DNA of 6,395 nt from Cellvibrionales bacterium UBA1969 (GCA_002339085.1 DDDX01000040.1:1-6395), one strand, 5' to 3'; positions 1-5,241 are shown, counted from the first letter of the stretch. Program-made: numbers and translations. Notes: a model not told the origin generated them from the letters alone.

Positions 1-21
1 CGACCACTCAGCCACCTCTCC
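1..21 (-). tRNA. tRNA-Ser, 5' end only (partial)
   Basis: Read on the minus strand, these bases give the 7-base acceptor strand GGAGAGG, then T8 and G9, then a D-arm beginning GCTGAGTGG. This is the usual 5' end of a bacterial serine tRNA. The rest, including the anticodon, variable arm and 3' end, lies outside the window, so the isoacceptor cannot be told. A leucine tRNA is less likely because those normally begin GCC or GCG. A sigma70-like promoter lies directly upstream (37-64). The gene follows rne on the same strand, separated by a hairpin and a T-run. Confidence 0.75.
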
Positions 22-22
22 G

Positions 23-75
23 AAAAAACACTGGCAAGTATACCTTGCTGATTAAATCTGACAAGGTATTTTGCC
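23..75 (-). terminator. candidate intrinsic terminator of rne
   Basis: An inverted repeat starts 22 bases after the rne stop codon. GGCAA (33-37) pairs with TTGCC (71-75), and ATACCTTG (40-47) pairs with CAAGGTAT (62-69), giving 13 base pairs with a small asymmetric bulge and a 14-base loop. On the minus strand the 3' arm is followed by AGTG and then six T residues (28-23). The four-base offset between stem and T-run makes it a less than ideal terminator, so some read-through into the tRNA is possible. Confidence 0.5.
37..64 (-). promoter_or_regulatory. sigma70-type promoter for tRNA-Ser
   Basis: On the minus strand there is a -35 box TTGTCA (59-64, 5 of 6 consensus bases), a 16-base spacer (43-58) and a -10 box TATACT (37-42, 5 of 6). 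Transcription would start near position 31, about 10 bases before the mature tRNA 5' end. That short leader suits a tRNA gene. Both boxes overlap the arms of the hairpin at 33-75, so the same DNA may serve as the rne terminator. The call rests on consensus match and placement only. Confidence 0.6.
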
Positions 76-97
76 TTTATCTACCTGTTTAGATTAT

Positions 98-2932
98 CTA
101 AATCGTTTCACCTTGGGAATCTTCCGCTTTGTCGCGGCGCTTAGCCCTAGGGTCATTAGAAGCTCGGCTTACGGCTTTTTGCGGCAGTGAAGCGGCATCG
201 GCGACCAAGGGTTTACTAACATGAATATCCATACTGCTTGTCGCGATCTCAGCTGTAGCAACAGGACGCTTACTTAATCGTGGATCATTGCTAGCTCGTT
301 GGCCGGAGCTGGCGGGGGTGTTAACGGTTGGTGTTTCTACTTCTGCTGTTATATAAGCCGTTGTTTCATCACTAGCAATTTCCGTGCTGCCATTCAAAAC
401 CGTGTCTGTTGTGTTTTCAGCAATGATATTTGGCGCATCGACTTCAACTGTCTCGGTTGTAGGAGTCTCGGTAGCTTTAGATGACGGTGCTTCGACAGTT
501 TCTGCTGAAGGAGCATCTACTTGTTCTGGTGCTGGCGCTTCGAAATTGTCATATATAACAGCTTTATTCGTTGCATCATTCGCCACTGTTTCAACGACAG
601 TTGAACGGTCTTTTTCAGCAATTAGCGAATTAGCAGTATTTAATTCACTGCTAATATTTCCCATATCAACTTGCGTGGCTGCTGTGTTATCCACTGTCGC
701 TTCCGCTGTGTCGCTCGCTGCTGCATTAGCCGCCTGTAGGCTTTCACTGCGCTTGCCGCCACGTCTTCTCGGTCCACGATTCGTTCGGTTACGTTGATTT
801 TCAGGACGTCTTCTTAGACCGTCTTGCTTTGCATTTCGATCGGTTTCGGTGTTTGATACGCTCGATTCGATTTTATTGCCGTTGGCTTCTGTCTCGGTAT
901 TCCGATTGCGTCCGCCCCGTCGTCGACTAGCGTTATGGTTGCCGGATTCTTGTGTTGATGCCGATCCGTTATCGTTAGCGCTGCGACGTTCTTCGGTGCT
1001 GGAATGATTGTCATTGCGATTATTTTTGGGTTTCTCGTCACGGTTTTGCCGTGTCCCATTTCGCGAATTGCCGTGGTTGTTTTTGCTGCCATTGCGTGAA
1101 TCAGTTTTTCGGTTTCGCTGATTATTGCGGCCGCCACGATTAGATGGTTTAGAGCCACTTTTAGCTGTTTGCGATGATCGAGTGCGAGAGTCTGTAGCGC
1201 TTTCATTTTTCGTCACTGACTTCTCAGGAGTGGAAAATAACGCTGTGACGAAGCGCTGCCATAAGCTTGGCCTTGTGGACTGGGCACGATTTTCAGAGCG
1301 GGATTTTTCTTGCCGTGTTGGTGCGCCTTTGCCAAGAGTGATCGGTTGAACAGCAGCGACAGGCTGCTCAATTACGGTTTCGCGGGCATCCAAAATAGAT
1401 TCTTCGTGTTCATCATCTGGGGTTAGCTCGAAGCTGACCAGTTCACCTGCATCATTATCATCATCGCGAAGCCTAACGACTTCGTAGTGCGGGGTAACGA
1501 GGGATGGGCTAGGAATCACGAGTACGCGTAATTGATTAGTTTTTTCGATTGAACGAATGGCTGAGCGTTTCTCATTTAATAAATAAGTAGCTACATCGAC
1601 AGGCACCATAGCACGAATTTCAGCGCTGCGCTCTTTTTGGGCTTCATCTTGAATTAAGCGCAAAATAACCAGCGCTAATGATTTGGTGTCTCTAATGGTA
1701 CCCTGACCGTCGCATCGAGGGCATACGATAGCAGACGTTTCGCCCAGAGAAGGCCGTAGTCGTTGGCGTGACATTTCGAGCAGACCAAAGCGTGAAATAC
1801 GGCCAACTTGTACGCGTGCCCGATCAGCTTCTAATGCGTCGCGCATGCGATTTTCGATAGCGCGTTGGTTTCGGTTTGATGACATATCGATAAAATCGAT
1901 GACAATTAGACCGCCCATATCTCGAAGACGCAATTGGCGGGCGATTTCATCAGCGGCTTCCAAGTTGGTTTGAAGTGCGGTTTCTTCAATATCACCGCCA
2001 CGGGTTGCTCGGGCAGAGTTAATGTCGATCGCAATCATGGCTTCGGTTGGATCAATGACAATCGAGCCGCCCGATGGCAGTTGCACTTCTCGTTGAAAAG
2101 CCGTTTCTATTTGGCTCTCAACTTGGTAGCGGTTAAAGAGCGGGATCTCGTCAGAGTATTGTTTGATTTTTTTGGCGTAATGCGGCATCACCATGCTGAC
2201 AAATTGCGAGGCTTCGTAATAGGCGTCTGCACCATCAATGAGTACTTCGCCAATGTCCTTACGTACGTAATCTCGAATTGCGCGAACAATTACATTGCTT
2301 TCTTGAAACAGTAAGAAGGGGGCTGGTTTATGTTCAGAAGCACCTTGTACGGCCTCCCAGATGGTTAACAGATAGCTCAAATCCCACTGCAGCTCTTCTG
2401 AACTCTTACCTATTCCGGCTGTGCGTACGATAACACCCATACCTGTAGGAATTTCAAGATCACTCATCGCGTCTTTGAGCTGGCTGCGTTCTTCGCCTTC
2501 AATACGGCGAGAAATGCCGCCAGCTTTAGGATTATTCGGCATCAGTACCATGTATCGGCCCGCTAGACTGATAAAGGTACTTAGAGCGGCACCTTTGCCG
2601 CCACGTTCTTCTTTTTCAACTTGGACAATAACCTCTGTTCCTTCTTTAACCACATCTTTGATTTTCATGCGCCCTTGTGAGTTCGGAGGTGAGCGGTAAA
2701 AGTACTCGCGGGCAATTTCTTTTAGAGGTAGAAAGCCATGGCGTTCGGCACCAAAATCAACAAAGGCGGCTTCTAAACTTGGCTCCACTCGGGTGATTTT
2801 CCCTTTATAGATACTGGCTTTCTTTTGGACTCGGGTCCGGTTTTCAATGTCGAGGTCATACAGTTTTTGTCCGTCGACCATAGCGACACGAAGTTCTTCT
2901 GGTTGTGTCGCGTTGATAAGCATGCGTTTCAT
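98..2932 (-). CDS. rne: Ribonuclease E, degradosome scaffold
   Basis: This 944-aa endoribonuclease initiates mRNA decay and processes rRNA and tRNA precursors, normally at the inner membrane. Residues 1 to about 500 follow the E. coli catalytic half closely from memory. The S1 domain (about 37-120) has F57 and F67. The 5'-end sensor has R170/T171. The DNase I-like site has metal ligands D303 and D346, and the zinc link is C404-P-R-C407. The C-terminal half is disordered. It has a likely membrane-binding amphipathic helix (about 556-566), an Arg/Asn-rich RNA-binding stretch (about 598-728), an acidic Ala/Thr/Glu-rich stretch (about 740-870), and two RASNDPR motifs (879-885, 923-929). The ATG at 2932 is chosen because the protein then begins MKRMLINATQ, like E. 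coli, with GAGAG (2939-2943) six bases upstream. A GTG start at 2986 would add 18 unconserved residues. The stop is TAG. Confidence 0.98.
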   Translation of the reverse strand: MKRMLINATQPEELRVAMVDGQKLYDLDIENRTRVQKKASIYKGKITRVEPSLEAAFVDFGAERHGFLPLKEIAREYFYRSPPNSQGRMKIKDVVKEGTEVIVQVEKEERGGKGAALSTFISLAGRYMVLMPNNPKAGGISRRIEGEERSQLKDAMSDLEIPTGMGVIVRTAGIGKSSEELQWDLSYLLTIWEAVQGASEHKPAPFLLFQESNVIVRAIRDYVRKDIGEVLIDGADAYYEASQFVSMVMPHYAKKIKQYSDEIPLFNRYQVESQIETAFQREVQLPSGGSIVIDPTEAMIAIDINSARATRGGDIEETALQTNLEAADEIARQLRLRDMGGLIVIDFIDMSSNRNQRAIENRMRDALEADRARVQVGRISRFGLLEMSRQRLRPSLGETSAIVCPRCDGQGTIRDTKSLALVILRLIQDEAQKERSAEIRAMVPVDVATYLLNEKRSAIRSIEKTNQLRVLVIPSPSLVTPHYEVVRLRDDDNDAGELVSFELTPDDEHEESILDARETVIEQPVAAVQPITLGKGAPTRQEKSRSENRAQSTRPSLWQRFVTALFSTPEKSVTKNESATDSRTRSSQTAKSGSKPSNRGGRNNQRNRKTDSRNGSKNNHGNSRNGTRQNRDEKPKNNRNDNHSSTEERRSANDNGSASTQESGNHNASRRRGGRNRNTETEANGNKIESSVSNTETDRNAKQDGLRRRPENQRNRTNRGPRRRGGKRSESLQAANAAASDTAEATVDNTAATQVDMGNISSELNTANSLIAEKDRSTVVETVANDATNKAVIYDNFEAPAPEQVDAPSAETVEAPSSKATETPTTETVEVDAPNIIAENTTDTVLNGSTEIASDETTAYITAEVETPTVNTPASSGQRASNDPRLSKRPVATAEIATSSMDIHVSKPLVADAASLPQKAVSRASNDPRAKRRDKAEDSQGETI
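146..166 (-). other. RNase E C-terminal RASNDPR motif, copy 2
   Basis: Residues 923-929 of RNase E read RASNDPR, followed by the basic stretch AKRRDK close to the C-terminus. The same heptapeptide occurs at residues 879-885. Similar NDPR motifs occur in pseudomonad RNase E tails and have, to my recollection, been linked to PNPase binding. That role here is inferred from similarity, not shown by the sequence. Confidence 0.6.
278..298 (-). other. RNase E C-terminal RASNDPR motif, copy 1
   Basis: Residues 879-885 of RNase E read RASNDPR, followed by LSKRP. It lies 44 residues before the second copy and just after the acidic low-complexity region. Identical heptapeptides in an otherwise unconserved, disordered tail suggest a selected short linear motif that binds a protein partner. 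Confidence 0.6.
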
Positions 2933-2959
2933 AATGTTCTCTCTTATTCCTATGGGTAG

Positions 2960-2981
2960 TACTTGCGAAAATTCGCGAGTA
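2960..2981 (-). promoter_or_regulatory. hairpin next to the rne ribosome binding site
   Basis: The outer arms TACT and AGTA enclose GCGAA and TTCGC. This gives a stem of nine Watson-Crick pairs with one C-A mismatch in the RNA and a very small U-containing loop. It ends 27 bases before the rne ATG, directly upstream of the purine-rich ribosome binding site. It could separate the leader domain from the translation start or affect ribosome access. Confidence 0.45.
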
Positions 2982-2999
2982 ATCACCTGCTATGCCAAA

Positions 3000-3026
3000 G
3001 ATGCCAATCACAGAATTGTGAGCATC
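3000..3026 (-). promoter_or_regulatory. bulged 10-bp hairpin in the rne leader
   Basis: In the rne transcript, GAUGC and UCACA pair with UGUGA and GCAUC across an AUUC tetraloop. This makes a 10-bp stem interrupted on one side by a three-base UUG bulge. It is the cleanest hairpin in the leader. A bulged stem at this place resembles in general form the leader hairpins through which E. coli rne is autoregulated. The resemblance is of shape only. Confidence 0.5.
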
Positions 3027-3122
3027 AAAAGAGAGAAGAGGCCAACGAGTGTCGGGCTAGCAATGAGGAATTGAAGTGCGGTTCACAGCGGGCAACAAGT
3101 AAAAAGCTAATGCAACGGTTAA

Positions 3123-3141
3123 ATCACGTAAAAAAAGTGAT
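3123..3141 (-). promoter_or_regulatory. hairpin with a seven-U loop in the rne leader
   Basis: ATCAC and GTGAT form a five-pair stem. On the rne transcript the nine-base loop contains seven consecutive U residues. Single-stranded U-rich or AU-rich loops suit RNase E cleavage and Hfq binding, so this is a candidate autoregulatory element. The short stem makes it uncertain. Confidence 0.35.
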
Positions 3142-3260
3142 AAATAGCCGCATGTGGCCAGTAAGTGGCCTCAGGCAAGAGGCTAGAACCGGTAAGCCCT
3201 ATCAAGCTAAACCTGGGGCGTCAGTTTTGCCCGGATTATTTAGCAAGTCTTGCTGCCATT

Positions 3261-3290
3261 AGCTGCTAGATGGAAAAACCAGCTAGCGCT
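3261..3290 (-). promoter_or_regulatory. hairpin with a five-U loop in the rne leader
   Basis: Three stacked stem blocks (AGC/GCT, GCTAG/CTAGC and TGG/CCA) give 11 base pairs. One single-base bulge and one 1x1 mismatch interrupt the stem, and on the rne transcript the loop is UUUUU. It lies about 330 bases upstream of the rne start codon. It is one of the two best-formed leader hairpins. Confidence 0.45.
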
Positions 3291-3304
3291 CAGTTGTCCT
3301 GTTG

Positions 3305-3321
3305 GCAATGCACTGCATTGC
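3305..3321. repeat. perfect 17-base palindrome
   Basis: GCAATGCA and TGCATTGC are exact inverted copies around a single central C. As RNA this gives a seven-pair stem with a three-base loop, near the start of the proposed rne transcript. As DNA it could instead be a dyad protein-binding site just downstream of the rne promoter candidate. Nothing in the sequence decides between these. Confidence 0.45.
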
Positions 3322-3350
3322 GGTTATCGGCCTTTGTTGCGTGAAAAGAA

Positions 3351-3380
3351 AAAATAGCTTCACGTCTTACTCAATCTCAA
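3351..3380 (-). promoter_or_regulatory. candidate sigma70 promoter of rne
   Basis: On the minus strand there is TTGAGA (3375-3380, 5 of 6 bases of the -35 consensus), an 18-base spacer, and TATTTT (3351-3356, 4 of 6 of the -10 consensus). It was picked as the best match upstream of rne that gives a leader of usual length. Weaker or more distant alternatives exist, such as CTGACA at 3736-3741 with GAAAAT 18 bases on. The call is tentative. Confidence 0.35.
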
Positions 3381-3404
3381 GAAAACGCCAGTCTCATTGG
3401 CGTT
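3372..3404 (-). terminator. terminator-like hairpin upstream of rne
   Basis: AACGCCA (3384-3390) and TGGCGTT (3398-3404) form a perfect seven-pair stem with a seven-base loop. On the minus strand the 3' arm runs directly into TTCTT, the common layout of an intrinsic terminator. On the plus strand it is followed by ATTTAA, a weaker tract. It sits immediately before the proposed rne -35 box. It could end a minus-strand transcript from the gap and insulate the rne promoter, or attenuate rne if transcription starts further upstream. Confidence 0.5.
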
Positions 3405-3532
3405 ATTTAATCCGATAACTGAAATTCTTCAATTTCTCAGTGTTAACTTAGGCACGTCGTTAAAAACGTTGGCGTGATTCGCTCTTTTCGTTTTTTGGCT
3501 ACTAGCGTGTGGGCTAGTTAGCTAACGTTGAT

Positions 3533-3560
3533 AAGCTATGGCTAATGATTAAGCTATAGC
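3533..3560. repeat. short direct repeat, 18-base period
   Basis: AAGCTATGGC (3533-3542) recurs as AAGCTATAGC (3551-3560), nine of ten bases identical. Both copies are preceded by TGAT, with one extra T before the second. A GCTA/TAGC-rich stretch with its own dyad lies just to the left. This could be a protein-binding site or simple local duplication. Confidence 0.35.
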
Positions 3561-3785
3561 GATCAATGTGCTTAGACAAGAATCAGTTTTTAAGTTCCCG
3601 TCTAAAGGGTATCACTGTGTACTACTAAATTTGTTGCTGTTACGATTAAGTCCTAAGCTTGTTGATAACTAACAAGTAAGGTATGTGTGTTTTGCTCTCA
3701 TTAACCTATGTATTTTCACGATTGATTGAGTTATCTGTCAGTCATGCCATAAGATGCGAGCGATAATTTGGTTCATGTTGGCTTT

Positions 3786-3813
3786 TTGCCAGTAGGGGAA
3801 CCGTGGTCATACT
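3786..3813 (+). promoter_or_regulatory. weak candidate promoter toward rluC
   Basis: TTGCCA (5 of 6 of the -35 consensus), a 16-base spacer and CATACT (4 of 6 of the -10 consensus) lie on the plus strand. They are about 450 bases upstream of rluC and just before the doubtful frame at 3826. I saw no better match closer to rluC. Another weak pair is at 3726-3755. Given the AT-rich context, chance matches are likely. Confidence 0.2.
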
Positions 3814-3825
3814 TAAATCGTATTC

Positions 3826-4107
3826 ATGCTTAACTACAAGCTGTGTGATTTATGTAAAACCGATGAAAATGCTGCTTTAGAATTCTTACCTCTAGCAGGC
3901 AATTTCGAAATATTTTCAGTGATCATTGTCATCACTGTTTATCTAAGAAGTTTTCATATTCAAGCGCGCTTTAGTGCTGCTCTTTTCTTCTTAATTCTTT
4001 GGATACTTTTTCGCTACTCAAACCATCTGAGAGCAGTGTTTACGAGTATAGTCTACTTCGTTGTGTATGCTGATCCGATTAAGCGAGTCGATCCTACTAG
4101 CCTGTAA
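3826..4107 (+). CDS. doubtful 93-aa hypothetical protein
   Basis: An ATG-started frame of 93 codons ends in TAA before the rluC leader. I do not recognise the product. Residues about 25-42 and 50-62 are hydrophobic enough to be membrane segments, and a Cys pair (C7, C10) is near the N-terminus. Against it being real: there is no Shine-Dalgarno sequence before the ATG, an in-frame stop lies only four codons upstream, and codon choice shows no clear bias. A frame of this size can occur by chance in a 1.3-kb gap, and translation of AT-rich DNA tends to look hydrophobic. It is listed so that it can be checked, not as a firm gene. Confidence 0.2.
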   Translation: MLNYKLCDLCKTDENAALEFLPLAGNFEIFSVIIVITVYLRSFHIQARFSAALFFLILWILFRYSNHLRAVFTSIVYFVVYADPIKRVDPTSL

Positions 4108-4263
4108 TGACTGTTAGCTCGGCCGCGAGGGCGATAGATTAACTAGGATTGCAATCGCGGATCAAGTTCTATGTTAACATTATCCTTTAAGTACCTCAAT
4201 TGCCTATTATTTTATTGCCGAATTATTTTTTGGCCACATTCATTTGATTTAAGGGTATGATTT
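4108..4263 (+). promoter_or_regulatory. rluC upstream region
   Basis: This 156-base stretch before rluC holds a small stem CTCG-GCCG-CGAG (4118-4129), a possible longer pairing GCGAT/ATCGC (4131-4135 with 4154-4158), and a perfect 10-base palindrome ATGTTAACAT (4171-4180). The last 80 bases are AT-rich. No promoter with two good boxes at proper spacing was found. The ribosome binding site AAGGG is at 4251-4255. Confidence 0.35.
4251..4255 (+). promoter_or_regulatory. rluC ribosome binding site, supporting a TTG start
   Basis: AAGGG lies eight bases before the TTG at 4264, which is good spacing. It is 38 bases before the first in-frame ATG (4294), which has no such sequence of its own. An ATG at 4257 is too close to it and opens only an 11-codon frame in another register that ends at 4292. 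Confidence 0.6.
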
Positions 4264-5199
4264 TTGGCCGAAATATTACAAAAAAGCGTTGAAATGGTCA
4301 CGATTGATGCCGATCATGCTGGGCAGCGCTTGGATAATTTTTTGATGGCTAGGTTGCGTAACCTGCCGCGCTCGCGCTTATACCGAATTCTCAGGAAGGG
4401 CGAAGTTCGCGTAAATAAGGCTAGAGTTAAGCAAAGTTACCGACTAATTGAGGGAGATATCGTCAGGATACCCCCCGTTAAAATCTCGCCAAAACCGGTT
4501 TTGCCGGGCGTCTCCCCTCAGTTTGAGCAATTATTAAACGATTCTATTCTGTTCGAAGACGATCAGTTGTTGGTCATTAACAAGCCTGCCGGCTTAGCGG
4601 TTCACGGTGGCAGTGGATTATCACTGGGGTTGATTGAAGCATTACGGCAAATCCGCTCGACGTGTAAATTTTTAGAATTAGTGCATCGGCTCGATCGCGA
4701 TACCTCCGGCTGCCTTGTTGTGGCTAAAAAACGCTCAGCCTTGTTAGCCTGTCATGCGGCTTTACGGGACAAGCAAGCACAAAAGACATATATGGCCTTG
4801 GCGGCGGGTCGTTGGCCCACTGGTTTAGATGTAATTAATGTGCCGTTAAGAAAAAATGTGCTTCAATCGGGCGAGCGAATTGTGGTTGCTGCTGCAGACG
4901 GCAAGCCTTCCGAGACGCGTTTTCAAGTCGTGCAAGCGTTTGCTGACTTCAGCCTCATTAAGGCAATGCCGATAACGGGACGAACCCATCAAATTCGTGT
5001 GCATGCAAAAGTCGCAGGCCACCCTCTGTGCGGTGACCCGAAATACGGTCGTCAGGAGACGAATCAAGTATTGGCAGGGCAGGGCTATAAGGGCTTGTTC
5101 TTACATGCCACGGCCATCGATATCGCTTACGGTGAGGGTCAATTGCAGGTAGAATGCGATTTACCCGCTCATTGGAAGACATTATTGGCGGATTTATAA
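4264..5199 (+). CDS. rluC: 23S rRNA pseudouridine synthase RluC
   Basis: This 311-aa enzyme of the RluA family is expected to convert uridines 955, 2504 and 2580 of 23S rRNA (E. coli numbering) to pseudouridine during ribosome assembly in the cytoplasm. An S4 RNA-binding domain spans about residues 20-75, with GQRLDNFL at its start and ILRKGEVRVNK within it. The catalytic domain has HRLDRDTSG at 141-149 with catalytic Asp144, the same number as in E. coli RluC, and the family motif TGRTHQIRVH at 238-247. The TTG start is preferred because it has AAGGG eight bases upstream and gives an N-terminus within one residue of E. coli RluC length before the AGQR motif. ATG at 4294 would remove ten residues. 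It heads a likely operon with the HAD gene 42 bases downstream. Confidence 0.96.
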   Translation: MAEILQKSVEMVTIDADHAGQRLDNFLMARLRNLPRSRLYRILRKGEVRVNKARVKQSYRLIEGDIVRIPPVKISPKPVLPGVSPQFEQLLNDSILFEDDQLLVINKPAGLAVHGGSGLSLGLIEALRQIRSTCKFLELVHRLDRDTSGCLVVAKKRSALLACHAALRDKQAQKTYMALAAGRWPTGLDVINVPLRKNVLQSGERIVVAAADGKPSETRFQVVQAFADFSLIKAMPITGRTHQIRVHAKVAGHPLCGDPKYGRQETNQVLAGQGYKGLFLHATAIDIAYGEGQLQVECDLPAHWKTLLADL

Positions 5200-5215
5200 G
5201 GTTGTTGTTTAGAGG

Positions 5216-5232
5216 CTCATGATTGTCATGAG
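5216..5232 (+). promoter_or_regulatory. hairpin overlapping the HAD gene ribosome binding site
   Basis: CTCATGA (5216-5222) and TCATGAG (5226-5232) pair perfectly over seven bases around a TTG loop. The 3' arm contains the GAG that begins the likely Shine-Dalgarno GAGAAG (5230-5235) of the next gene. Formation of the hairpin would partly mask that site. There is no T-run after it, so it is not an intrinsic terminator. Confidence 0.45.
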
Positions 5233-5241
5233 AAGAATGCT

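Larger units (their letters stand above)
2933..3344 (-). promoter_or_regulatory. long structured 5' leader of rne
   Basis: If transcription starts near 3344 (from the promoter candidate at 3351-3380), the rne leader would be about 410 bases, close to the roughly 360-base leader of E. coli rne. On the minus strand it can form separate hairpins at 3305-3321, 3261-3290, 3156-3170, 3123-3141, 3000-3026 and 2960-2981. Two of these have all-U or U-rich loops. In E. coli, hairpins in the rne leader let RNase E cut its own mRNA and so limit its level, and Pseudomonas has a conserved RNA motif (rne-II) at the same place. I infer similar autoregulation. The exact start point and any sequence match to those families are not established. 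Confidence 0.5.
3405..3825. other. intergenic stretch without a recognisable gene
   Basis: No convincing coding frame is seen on either strand. The stretch holds an imperfect stem around 3498-3522 (ACTAGC/GCTAGT with flanking GCTA/TAGC), a direct repeat AAGCTATGGC / AAGCTATAGC at 3533-3542 and 3551-3560, and an inverted repeat CTTGTT/AACAAG at 3658-3676. Weak plus-strand promoter-like pairs are TTGAGT-N18-TAAGAT (3726-3755) and TTGCCA-N16-CATACT (3786-3813). A small RNA gene ending at the hairpin at 3384-3404 is possible but unproven. Confidence 0.4.

Noticed and set aside
384..797. 137-codon plus-strand frame opposite the rne C-terminal half
   Set aside because: It is antisense to the low-complexity Ala/Thr/Glu-rich part of RNase E. 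Its Ser/Val-rich translation is a by-product of that composition and it has no ribosome binding site.
814..1206. 130-codon minus-strand frame within rne
   Set aside because: It is an out-of-frame reading of the Arg/Asn-rich RNase E region and resembles no known protein.
1934..2314. 126-codon plus-strand frame opposite the RNase E catalytic domain
   Set aside because: It is antisense to a highly conserved coding sequence; the open frame is explained by codon constraints of rne.
2933..2986. Longer RNase E starting at GTG 2986 (18 extra residues)
   Set aside because: The extra residues are not part of the conserved RNase E N-terminus, the stretch forms a leader hairpin, and ATG 2932 has its own ribosome binding site.
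2963..3262. 99-codon plus-strand frame across the rne leader
   Set aside because: It overlaps the rne 5' leader hairpins and has no ribosome binding site and no recognisable motif. It is a chance frame.
3000..4263. Known structural RNAs (RNase P RNA, SRP RNA, 6S, tmRNA) in the gap
   Set aside because: I looked for the conserved core sequences of RNase P and SRP RNA by eye and saw none, and nothing resembling 6S or tmRNA.
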